In this document: in pieces, positions 1 to 6,091 of the stretch
Layout of the letters: each line of letters begins with the position of its first letter
Numbering within the stretch: position 1 is the first letter of the stretch
Assembly: GCA_030637805.1 (NCBI GenBank)
Contig: DAOWFV010000054.1
Span: forward strand, 1 to 12,460
Source: Acidobacteriota bacterium
GTDB taxonomy: Bacteria; Acidobacteriota; Thermoanaerobaculia; Thermoanaerobaculales; Sulfomarinibacteraceae
DNA length: 12,460 bases
Direction of reading: 5' to 3'
The notes under the pieces: generated by a model
The model's database searches: none
What the model was told of the DNA's origin: nothing
The model's input: only the letters and a program-made list of their open reading frames with translations
Made by a program: the position numbers and the translations under genes

Positions 1-194
1 AGGATCCGGTCCATGTCTAGATAGCTCTTGGCGGCCTCGGCCGGGCCAATCGGAAAAATTTGATCGGCCATCAGGACATGCGGGGAGATCCGGTCCGCCT
101 CGGAGTACACCGCCACGGTTTTGATCCCCATCTCGCGGCACGCGCGGATGATGCGCACCGCAATCTCCCCCCGATTGGCGATCAACAGCTTCAC
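1..194 (-). CDS. Biotin carboxylase subunit of an acyl-CoA carboxylase, N-terminal part (runs off the left edge)
   Basis: Only the first 64 codons are inside the window. The fragment begins VKLLIANRGEIAVRIIRACR and continues with VAVYSEAD and HVLMAD-x5-GPAEAAKSYLD. This is the classic N-terminal fold of biotin carboxylase (AccC/PccA type), the ATP-grasp enzyme that carboxylates biotin on its carrier. The chosen start is GTG at 194. It overlaps the stop of the carboxyltransferase gene as GTGA, a typical translational-coupling arrangement, and the next residues match the family from the first codon. No separate Shine-Dalgarno is obvious. The gene could be a stand-alone BC subunit or a longer alpha subunit with a fused biotin carrier domain; the missing C-terminus decides which. 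Family assignment is firm, substrate is not. Confidence 0.9.
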   Translation of the reverse strand, partial: MKLLIANRGEIAVRIIRACREMGIKTVAVYSEADRISPHVLMADQIFPIGPAEAAKSYLDMDRI

Positions 195-1738
195 AGCGGT
201 ATATTCCCATGCTTCTTCGCCGGCATGGTATCCCTCTTGTTCTTTAAAAGGGAAAACGCGGACACCAGCTTGCGACGCAGGAGGCGGGGCATGATCACCT
301 CGTCGACATAGCCCCGTTCCGCAGCCACAAAGGGGTTTGCAAAGAGCTCCTGGTACTCCTCCACCCGCCGCGCGTGCTCGGCCTCGGCGTCGTCCGCGCC
401 CTGGATCTCGTTGTGGTAGAGGATGTTCACCGCCCCCTGCGATCCCATGACCGCGATTTCCGCGGTCGGAAAGGCCAGATTGAGGTCGGTGCGGATGTGC
501 TTGGAGCCCATGACGCAGTAGGCGCCGCCGTAGGCCTTGCGCGTGATCACCGTGACCTTGGGCACCGTCGCCTCGGCGAGGGCGAAGAGCAGCTTGGCGC
601 CGTGACGGATGATCCCGCCCCACTCCTGCTCGGTGCCGGGCAGAAAGCCGGGCACGTCCTCGACGATCCACAACGGGATGTTGAAGGCGTCACAGAAACG
701 GACGAAGCGCGCGCCCTTGACCGAGGAGTTGATGTCGAGGACCCCCGCCAGGTGAGCCGGCTGGTTGGCGATGACTCCGATGCTGTGGCCGCCAAGCCTG
801 ATGAAGCCGACGACCAGGTTCTTGGCGAAGTGCTGGTGAACCTCGAGGAAATCGCCGTCGTCCGCTGCCCAGCGGATCAGCTTGGTGATGTCGTAGGGCT
901 TGTTGGGGTCGGTGGGCACGAAGTCATCGAGCTCCCGGACCTCGCGGTCCAGCGGATCGGAGGTCTCCACAACCGGAGGTTTCTCGGCATTGTTCGAGGG
1001 AACGAAGGAGAGCAGGCGGCGGATCTGGGCCAGGCACTCGGTGTCGCCGGGTGCCGCGAAATGCGCCACTCCGGAGACCGAGTTGTGGGTCATGGCCCCA
1101 CCCAGTTTCTCCATGGTGACCTCCTCGTGGGTCACCGTCTTGATCACCTCGGGTCCGGTGACGAACATGTAGGAGGTGTTCTCCACCATGAACACGAAGT
1201 CGGTGATCGCGGGCGAGTAGACCGCCCCCCCGGCACACGGGCCCATGACCGCCGAGATCTGCGGCACCACCCCCGAGGCGAGGGTGTTGCGCAGGAAGAT
1301 GTCGGCGTAGCCGGCCAGCGAAGCAACGCCCTCCTGGATCCGCGCCCCGCCGGAATCGTTGAGCCCGACCACCGGCGCCCCCACCTTCATCGCGAGGTCC
1401 ATGATCTTGCAGATCTTGGCCGCGTTGGCTTCCGAGAGGGAGCCGCCGAAAACCGTGAAGTCCTGTGCGAATACAAAGACCGGCCGACCATCGACGCGGC
1501 CGTAGCCGGCGACCACCCCGTCGCCGGGAATCTTACGCTCTGCCATGCCGAAGTCCGTGCAGCCGTGCTCCACGAGGGCGTCGGTCTCCTCGAAGCTGCC
1601 CTGGTCGAGGAACTGCTCCACCCGTCCCCGGGCGGTCAGCTTGCCCTGCTCGTGCTGGCGATCTATCTTGTCCTGTCCCCCCCCGAGGCGGTTGGCGGCC
1701 AGCCGCTCCCTGACCCGATTGACAACCTCGCGGCTCAT
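191..1738 (-). CDS. pccB: Acyl-CoA carboxylase carboxyltransferase (beta) subunit, propionyl-CoA carboxylase type
   Basis: This 515-residue protein has the full length of the PccB/MmdA family, two crotonase-fold halves that move CO2 from carboxybiotin to an acyl-CoA. The N-half shows LNDSGGARIQEG (about 126-137), then GPCAGGAVYSPA (166-177), whose glycines form an oxyanion hole, and TGPEVIK and SGVAHF. The C-half shows EDVPGFLPG (360-368), KAYGGAY (401-407) and PTAEIAVMG (424-432). The position after GGAY, which is Asp in Streptomyces PccB and Ile in its acetyl-CoA-preferring paralogue, is Cys408 here, so propionyl-CoA is only the default guess. Methylmalonyl-CoA decarboxylase and other acyl-CoA carboxylases share this fold. 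The ATG start has a strong GGAGGAGG six bases upstream. The biotin carboxylase gene follows with a 4-nt overlap, so the two are one operon. Confidence 0.92.
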   Translation of the reverse strand: MSREVVNRVRERLAANRLGGGQDKIDRQHEQGKLTARGRVEQFLDQGSFEETDALVEHGCTDFGMAERKIPGDGVVAGYGRVDGRPVFVFAQDFTVFGGSLSEANAAKICKIMDLAMKVGAPVVGLNDSGGARIQEGVASLAGYADIFLRNTLASGVVPQISAVMGPCAGGAVYSPAITDFVFMVENTSYMFVTGPEVIKTVTHEEVTMEKLGGAMTHNSVSGVAHFAAPGDTECLAQIRRLLSFVPSNNAEKPPVVETSDPLDREVRELDDFVPTDPNKPYDITKLIRWAADDGDFLEVHQHFAKNLVVGFIRLGGHSIGVIANQPAHLAGVLDINSSVKGARFVRFCDAFNIPLWIVEDVPGFLPGTEQEWGGIIRHGAKLLFALAEATVPKVTVITRKAYGGAYCVMGSKHIRTDLNLAFPTAEIAVMGSQGAVNILYHNEIQGADDAEAEHARRVEEYQELFANPFVAAERGYVDEVIMPRLLRRKLVSAFSLLKNKRDTMPAKKHGNIPL

Positions 1739-1744
1739 GTCCGG

Positions 1745-1752
1745 CCTCCTCC
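1745..1752 (-). promoter_or_regulatory. Shine-Dalgarno of the carboxyltransferase gene
   Basis: The minus strand reads GGAGGAGG here, six bases before the ATG at 1738. This fixes the start. The ribosome-binding site lies just outside the repeat element that begins at 1773, leaving only 34 bp between element and start codon. Confidence 0.8.
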
Positions 1753-1772
1753 ACCGCCCCTCGGCAGCTTGT

Positions 1773-1954
1773 TAGCCCACATATCTCACCAGCTTTCCGC
1801 TACGGCCGGCGATCCACCACACCCAGCCGCGTTTTCTCCCCTCGGGGTGCTCGACGTACTGCCGAGTACGGCTCCGCGCCCCTCGGGTCGAAAACCCCAC
1901 TGGGCACGGCACCTCGCCGCCCTCGCGACGAAACCCGGTGAGATCTGCGGGCTA
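1773..1954 (-). repeat. 182-bp palindromic interspersed element, copy A (MITE/REP-like)
   Basis: The left end begins TAGCCCACATATCTCACC and the right end, reverse-complemented, begins TAGCCCGCAGATCTCACC. The two 25-bp ends match at 21 positions. The reverse complement of the whole stretch aligns without gaps to 5910-6091, with about 21 differences in 182, roughly 88% by hand. Copy A is therefore inverted relative to copy B. Its centre holds a perfect short hairpin at 1855-1870. It fills most of the 266-bp divergent gap between the carboxyltransferase and tldD genes, leaving 34 bp and 50 bp on either side. Promoters of both operons must therefore lie inside or against it. No transposase is present. 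The bordering TA could be part of the element or a TA target duplication, which the palindromic ends make impossible to separate. Confidence 0.85.
1855..1870. other. Central hairpin of repeat copy A
   Basis: CGTACT, GCCG, AGTACG forms a perfect 6-bp stem with a 4-base loop in the middle of the element. The equivalent site in copy B is 5992-6011. There the T-A pair becomes a T/G combination that would still wobble-pair in RNA, and an outer G-A/T-C pair extends the stem. Retention of pairing despite change suggests the hairpin matters. Confidence 0.6.
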
Positions 1955-2004
1955 GCGACATTCTACCGCGGCGGATTCTTAAGCGGTGCGGTTACCATGA
2001 CCGC

Positions 2005-3306
2005 ATGCCCGAGGTTCTCCGTCCGCATCCCCCACTCGACCCGCGATGGCTTCAGCTTCTGTCTGAGCGCTGCGCAGATCTCCGCGGTGGTGGAGCGCGC
2101 TTCGAGGATCTCTACATCGAGCAGCGCCTGGAGTCGCGCGCGGTGGCGACCAACGGCGAGCTGCAGGTGGAGGAGTGCCGCACGGACGGCGCGGCTGCCC
2201 GCTGGCGTTCGCCGTCGAGGGTCGTTCTTCACGCCCGAACCGGCCTGTCGACCGCGGGTCTGGGGGAGCTCCTCGGCCGTCATGCCGATCGCGTGGCTCT
2301 TCCCCCCGTGCGGACGCTGCAGACGGTGGAGATGGACCCCCCTCGGGGCTGGCTGGATTGGGCTCGCGAGGTTACCTCCCGTCTCGGCCCGGCACCCTCC
2401 ACGGTGCGCTTTCTTAGCCGGCGGGCCGCAGTGGTCCGCGTCGGAGAATGGGCGCCGGTGGCCTCACCGCCGATTGTGCGGGTGGAACGCGGCGGCGAAC
2501 GCCCGGCGGCGCTCCTTGCCGTGTGGGGGCAGCCGCGGCTGGGTGCATGGCTCCAGGAGTTGGCCGAGCCGGAGCCGACCAAGGCCTGGGAACCGACCCC
2601 TGGGATGCAGCTGCCCGTGCTTTTCACCTGCGGCACCGCCGGAGCGTTGATGCACGAGCTTGTGGGACACCTGGCAGAGTCCGACCTTTTCGTCACCGGC
2701 GCCTCACCCCTGGCCGGTCTGCTCGGGGCGACCGTGAGCACCGTCGGCCTGGAGATCGTCGACGACCCGACCCGCATAGACCTAGCCGGTGGCTTCGACT
2801 ACGACGACGAGGGGGTCGGCGCCGCTCCCATTCATCTGGTTCGGGCGGGCCGCCTCGAGGGCCTCCTCTGCGATCGTGAAGGAGCGGAGCAGCTCGGCAC
2901 GACTCCCGGAAGAGGGCGTCGCGCTGCCTGGAATCGTCCTCCTGTGGCGCGTCTGTCGAACCTGGTGATCGCGGCGGGGAAGGTCCCGCCCGAGGAGATC
3001 GAGGCGGATCTGGAGCACGGGTTGGTGGTGACCAGGGTCGGTGGTGCAACCGTGGACCCGGTCTCCGCTCGCACCGTTCTGCGCGTGGAGTGCGGCTGGG
3101 AAGTCCGCAACGGACGGCGGCGCCGGCCTCTCGCCCCGTGCGAGCTCACCGGTAGCGTGGTGGAGATTCTCGCCAAGATCGACTCGCGGATCGGCGCGGA
3201 CCCCACGCCTGACTGGCGCTTGGGATGGTGCATCAAGGATGGTGCTCCCCTGCCCACCGGTTCCGAGGCCCCGAGCCTCCTGGTTCAACGGCTCGAGGTG
3301 CTCTGA
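2005..3306 (+). CDS. tldD: TldD-family zinc metallopeptidase (catalytic subunit)
   Basis: This 433-residue protein matches TldD, the catalytic half of the TldD/TldE heterodimer that degrades unfolded peptides. In Enterobacteria the complex trims microcin B17 and cleaves the CcdA antitoxin. The HExxxH metal site is HELVGH at 217-222, preceded by FTCGTAGALM, and the C-terminal Cys ligand motif appears as GWCIKDG with Cys409. Also typical are AAWNRPPVARLSNLVI (about 309-324) and the late CELTGSVVEILAKID stretch. The N-terminal region is divergent but has the usual YIEQRLESRAVATNGELQ pattern. The partner tldE starts one base after this stop. The start codon has no clear Shine-Dalgarno. An initiator ATG lying about seven bases after a TACCAT (1993-1998) would allow a leaderless transcript, which is weak inference. 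Cytoplasmic, no signal peptide. Confidence 0.9.
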   Translation: MPEVLRPHPPLDPRWLQLLSERCADLRGGGARFEDLYIEQRLESRAVATNGELQVEECRTDGAAARWRSPSRVVLHARTGLSTAGLGELLGRHADRVALPPVRTLQTVEMDPPRGWLDWAREVTSRLGPAPSTVRFLSRRAAVVRVGEWAPVASPPIVRVERGGERPAALLAVWGQPRLGAWLQELAEPEPTKAWEPTPGMQLPVLFTCGTAGALMHELVGHLAESDLFVTGASPLAGLLGATVSTVGLEIVDDPTRIDLAGGFDYDDEGVGAAPIHLVRAGRLEGLLCDREGAEQLGTTPGRGRRAAWNRPPVARLSNLVIAAGKVPPEEIEADLEHGLVVTRVGGATVDPVSARTVLRVECGWEVRNGRRRRPLAPCELTGSVVEILAKIDSRIGADPTPDWRLGWCIKDGAPLPTGSEAPSLLVQRLEVL

Positions 3307-3307
3307 G

Positions 3308-4669
3308 ATGAGCACACCCGAGGTTCCGGAGTACGCCGAGCGGCTACACCGAGCGGCCACCGCCACCCGCGAACACCTCGAGCGCTCACCTGTCGATCGG
3401 TGGGAGATCTTCGCCAAGGCCTCCTACACCCGCGAGGTGGAGGTGACCCCCGCCAGACCCCTTCGCGTCATCGACGTGGAAGAGACCGGGGTCGCGGTGC
3501 GCACCCTGCGCGAGGGACGGATGGGCTTCGCAGCCGCCTCGGGCCTCGAGGGCGACGCCTCGCGGCGGGCGGTGGAGAGCGCTCTCGCCACCGAGGTGAG
3601 TTTTGCCGGGGACCCCTTACCACCGCAACGTCTGCTCGGCACGACTGAGGTCCGATCCGCCCGTATCCTGCCGCCACGCGGTTGGGCCACCCACGTCGGC
3701 GAGGAGCTGGCACGCGCCGTGGCGAGCCTTTCGGACAATCATCTCCGGCTGCGCCGCACGATCCTTCAGGAGGGAGCTTTCGGGTGGATCCTGGCCACCG
3801 GCGACGGCTGGGTTGCGCGCCATGAGGACACCAGCACCACCCTCCTGGCCGAGGTGGAGTTGGTCGGCGAGCGCGCCGGGATTTGGCGCGACTGGCTGCA
3901 CATTCCCGAGCCCGAGTCTTTCGACCCCGAGGCCGCCGCCGCCCGCATCTCGGACCGCGCCCTCCTCACCCGCAGCCGGGTAGCCACGGATTCCGGATTG
4001 AGGGACCTCATTCTCCACCCGGAGGTCAGCGCCCAGCTTCTGGCGGCGATGGCGCCCCTCTTTCTGGCGACCCCGGACACCGAAGATCTGCTGCCCCCGC
4101 TGCTCGACAACGAGGGACGACTTGCGGCGCCCTCCCTCACCCTGGTGGACGACCGCAGCAACTCCGACGCCCCGATCACCGGGCCCTGCGACGGTGAGGG
4201 GCTTCCTGCCCGCCGCACCCTCCTCCTGGACGAAGGGGTGCCGCGGCACCGCCTGGCCTCATTTCGCGACGCCGAGCGTTGCGGCGAGGTGCCCCGGGGC
4301 GGGGCCCTGCGTCTCTCCTACCGTGACTACCCGGCCACCGGCATCGCCAACCTGCAGGTCTTGACCCATGGTGGCGTGCCCGCAGCCGAGCTCCTGGGCA
4401 CGGCCGACCGGGCCCTGTACCTGCTGCGGCCGTTGGCGCCCGTGAGCTGTCGACCGGAGACGGACAGCTATAGGATTGTCGCTTCCGGGGTGTGGCTCGA
4501 CGGCCGGCGCGTGTGCGGATGGCACCCTGTGGTGGAGCTTCGCGGTAGCCTCGGGCGCCTCCTGCGACGGATCGAGGCGGTGGGCACAGATCTGCGCTGG
4601 TTTCAGACCGAGCGCGGCTGCATCGGCGCTCCGTCGCTGTTGATCCGGCGGCAGTCGGTCGTGGGCTAG
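3308..4669 (+). CDS. tldE: TldE/PmbA-family subunit, non-catalytic partner of TldD
   Basis: The ATG at 3308 follows the tldD stop by one base and has GAGGTG (3295-3300) seven bases upstream; an in-frame extension to 3041 is only overlap with tldD. The protein is 453 residues, the usual length. It lacks HExxxH, as TldE proteins do, and shows the family pattern: an early VEVTPARPLRVIDVEETGVAVR segment, VDDRSNSD, then the C-terminal GVWLDGRRVCGWHPVVEL and IEAVGTDL and IGAPSLLI blocks ending in a glycine. TldE completes the chamber of the heterodimer and recognises substrate while TldD cuts. The stop codon TAG is also the first three bases of a palindromic repeat, but the C-terminus looks naturally complete. 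Which peptide this pair processes cannot be read here. Confidence 0.88.
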   Translation: MSTPEVPEYAERLHRAATATREHLERSPVDRWEIFAKASYTREVEVTPARPLRVIDVEETGVAVRTLREGRMGFAAASGLEGDASRRAVESALATEVSFAGDPLPPQRLLGTTEVRSARILPPRGWATHVGEELARAVASLSDNHLRLRRTILQEGAFGWILATGDGWVARHEDTSTTLLAEVELVGERAGIWRDWLHIPEPESFDPEAAAARISDRALLTRSRVATDSGLRDLILHPEVSAQLLAAMAPLFLATPDTEDLLPPLLDNEGRLAAPSLTLVDDRSNSDAPITGPCDGEGLPARRTLLLDEGVPRHRLASFRDAERCGEVPRGGALRLSYRDYPATGIANLQVLTHGGVPAAELLGTADRALYLLRPLAPVSCRPETDSYRIVASGVWLDGRRVCGWHPVVELRGSLGRLLRRIEAVGTDLRWFQTERGCIGAPSLLIRRQSVVG

Positions 4670-4747
4670 CGCTTATCTCACCGGGTTTCTTAGCGAGGGC
4701 GGTGAGGGGCCGCCCTCGCGACGGATCCTGGTGAGGTATGCGGGCCA
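4667..4747. repeat. 81-bp derivative of the palindromic element, copy C (one arm duplicated in inversion)
   Basis: The left part (4667-4702) begins TAGCGCTTATCTCACCGGG and continues with GCGAGGGCGG, like the left arm of copy B with a 2-bp deletion. The right part (4710-4747) matches the same arm again in reverse complement, like the right end of copy A on the plus strand (about 31 of 38 bases). The AAAGCTGG-type arm and the central hairpin are absent. The inner arms GCGAGGGCGG (4693-4702) and CCGCCCTCGC (4710-4719) form a perfect 10-bp stem around TGAGGGG, so the whole unit can fold as one long hairpin. It overlaps the tldE stop. No T-run follows the stem, so it is not a standard intrinsic terminator. 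Confidence 0.75.
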
Positions 4748-4793
4748 GGTGGGAATAATGCCGGGTCAGGTCACATTGTGCTATTTTGTGCCG

Positions 4794-4811
4794 CCTTCGA
4801 TGCAACGAAGG
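4794..4811 (+). other. Small inverted repeat in the ychF leader
   Basis: CCTTCG, ATGCAA, CGAAGG forms a perfect 6-bp stem with a 6-base loop, ending ten bases before the GGAGG ribosome-binding site. It could be a leader hairpin or an operator. A 6-bp palindrome can also occur by chance in GC-rich DNA, so this is a weak call. Confidence 0.3.
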
Positions 4812-4820
4812 TCGGAGGCG

Positions 4821-4826
4821 GGAGGA
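4821..4826 (+). promoter_or_regulatory. Shine-Dalgarno of ychF
   Basis: GGAGGA stands four bases before the ATG at 4831. It decides the start against an in-frame upstream ATG at 4786 that would add 15 residues unlike the family. Confidence 0.8.
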
Positions 4827-4830
4827 ATCG

Positions 4831-5907
4831 ATGAAGGTCGGAATACTGGGGTTGGCGGCGAGCGGAAAGTCGACGCTCTTCAGGCTGCTCACGGGACAGA
4901 GATCTACGGGAGCGCCAGCGCGGCGCGATACGGCTCAGGTGGGTGTCGCACGGGTTCCGGACCCGCGCCTGGTGGCGTTGAGCGCGTTGTACGAACCCAG
5001 GAAAGAGACCCCCGCAGCCGTCACCTACGTGGACGTGCCCGGGATCCCGGAGGAGCACCGCCGGGAAACCGCCTTCAATCTCCCCGAGATGCGCGCCACG
5101 GATGTGCTGATGGTGGTCCTCAGGGCCTTCGCGGACGAGGCGGTGCCCCACCCCATGGGTTCTCTGGATCCGCTCCGTGATCTCCGCTACATCGAAGAGG
5201 AGTTCATCCTCCAGGACCAGTTAGTGGTGGAGAAACGTCTCGAGCGGATCCGGCGCGATCTCGCAAAACGGAAGGCGCCGGAGCTGGTCCGCGAGCTTGA
5301 ACTTCTCGAGCGCTGCCTGACGGTCCTCGAGTCCGAGCGACCGCTGCGCGCCGAGGGCTTCGACGCCGAGGATCACAAGCGGCTGCGCGGGTTCACCTTC
5401 CTATCCCTCAAACCGATGCTGGTTGCGGTCAACCTGGGAGAGGCCGAGATCGCTTCAGACCCATTCAGCGACGAGTGTTGGGCGGAGTGGAGGGAGCGTC
5501 CGCAGATGGCCTTCACCCAGGTCTGCGCGACGCTCGAGGGTGAATTGGCAGAGCTCGACGGCCCTGATACCGCTGCCTTCATGGAGGATCTCGGCATCAC
5601 CGACCGGGCGTTGGATCGCGTGATCCGCGAGTCCTACCGACTCCTCGGGCTGATCTCCTTCTTCACCGTCGGTGAGGACGAGTGTCGGGCCTGGTCTGTT
5701 GGCTCCGGAACGCCGGCGGTCGAAGCCGGCGGGGTAATCCACTCCGACATTCAGCGCGGCTTTATCCGTGCCGAGGTGGTGCCGTACGACGAACTCCTCG
5801 GAGCGGGCTCCCTCGCCACCTGCCGTCAACGCGGCACGTTGCGCCTGGAGGGCAAGACCTACCCGGTCCGTGACGGCGAGGTCGTGCACTTCCGGTTCAA
5901 CGTCTGA
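4831..5907 (+). CDS. ychF: YchF/Ola1-family nucleotide-binding protein (Obg-related P-loop ATPase/GTPase with TGS domain)
   Basis: The protein of 358 residues is the normal YchF length. The P-loop is GLAASGKST (7-15), the Walker B/G3 region reads YVDVPG (66-71), and the base-recognition motif is VNLGE (200-204), the NxxE that replaces NKxD in YchF and lets it prefer ATP. A helical coiled-coil insertion rich in charged residues spans about 118-185. The C-terminal TGS domain is highly typical: GVIHSDIQRGFIRAEVVPYD, then LRLEGKTYPV and the ending VVHFRFNV. The P-loop is unusual because canonical YchF has GLPNVGKST; Pro and Asn are both replaced by Ala. YchF binds the ribosome and is implicated in stress responses. 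The gene has its own leader and good ribosome-binding site 161 bp after tldE, so a separate promoter is possible. Confidence 0.88.
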   Translation: MKVGILGLAASGKSTLFRLLTGQRSTGAPARRDTAQVGVARVPDPRLVALSALYEPRKETPAAVTYVDVPGIPEEHRRETAFNLPEMRATDVLMVVLRAFADEAVPHPMGSLDPLRDLRYIEEEFILQDQLVVEKRLERIRRDLAKRKAPELVRELELLERCLTVLESERPLRAEGFDAEDHKRLRGFTFLSLKPMLVAVNLGEAEIASDPFSDECWAEWRERPQMAFTQVCATLEGELAELDGPDTAAFMEDLGITDRALDRVIRESYRLLGLISFFTVGEDECRAWSVGSGTPAVEAGGVIHSDIQRGFIRAEVVPYDELLGAGSLATCRQRGTLRLEGKTYPVRDGEVVHFRFNV

Positions 5908-5909
5908 TC

Positions 5910-6091
5910 TAGCCTGCATATCTCACCGGGTTTCGCCGCGAGGGCGGCGAGGTGCCGTGCTCGGTGGTGTTTTCGACCCGAGGGGCGCGGAGACGTACTT
6001 GACGGTACGTCGAGCACACCGAGGCGAGAAAACAACGCTGGGTGTGGTGCATCGCCGACCACAGCAGAAAGCTGGTGAGATATGCGGGCTA
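5910..6091 (+). repeat. 182-bp palindromic interspersed element, copy B (MITE/REP-like)
   Basis: The left end begins TAGCCTGCATATCTCACC, and the reverse-complemented right end begins TAGCCCGCATATCTCACC; the two 25-bp ends match at 22 positions. Interior and length are the same as inverted copy A. The element starts two bases after the ychF stop, and its last three bases, read on the minus strand, are the TAG stop of the TPR gene. It therefore fills the entire gap between two convergent genes. It may serve as a bidirectional transcription barrier here, but copy A sits in a divergent region, so that cannot be its general role. Differences between copies A and B in the one frame open in both are mostly amino-acid changing, which argues that it is non-coding. 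Confidence 0.87.
5992..6011. other. Central hairpin of repeat copy B
   Basis: GACGTAC, TTGACG, GTACGTC is a perfect 7-bp stem with a 6-base loop in the element centre, at the position equivalent to 1855-1870 in copy A. Farther out, GTTTTC (5969-5974 region) and GAAAAC (about 6025-6031) could pair to close a larger stem in both copies. Confidence 0.6.

Noticed and set aside
374..2650. A 758-codon plus-strand open frame
   Set aside because: It is antisense to the clear carboxyltransferase gene, crosses repeat copy A and enters tldD in the wrong frame. Its translation is of low-complexity GC-rich shadow type with no family motif.
4693..4719. Strong GC hairpin after tldE as an intrinsic terminator
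   Set aside because: No T-run follows on either strand, and the hairpin is explained as the core of repeat copy C. A Rho-independent role is not supported.
4176..4892. A 238-codon minus-strand open frame sharing a KPGEI peptide with frames in the other repeats
   Set aside because: The shared peptide comes from translating the palindromic element; the rest is antisense to tldE.
1773..6091. CRISPR-like or attachment-site interpretation of the three repeats
   Set aside because: The copies are kilobases apart, inverted to each other, with no spacers, cas genes or integrase. Inverted copies at gene borders fit a mobile palindromic element better.
5910..6091. Composite transposon formed by copies A and B flanking tldD-tldE-ychF
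   Set aside because: The enclosed genes look like ordinary chromosomal genes with the same composition as the surroundings, and a third copy lies inside. Co-mobilisation cannot be excluded but nothing supports it.
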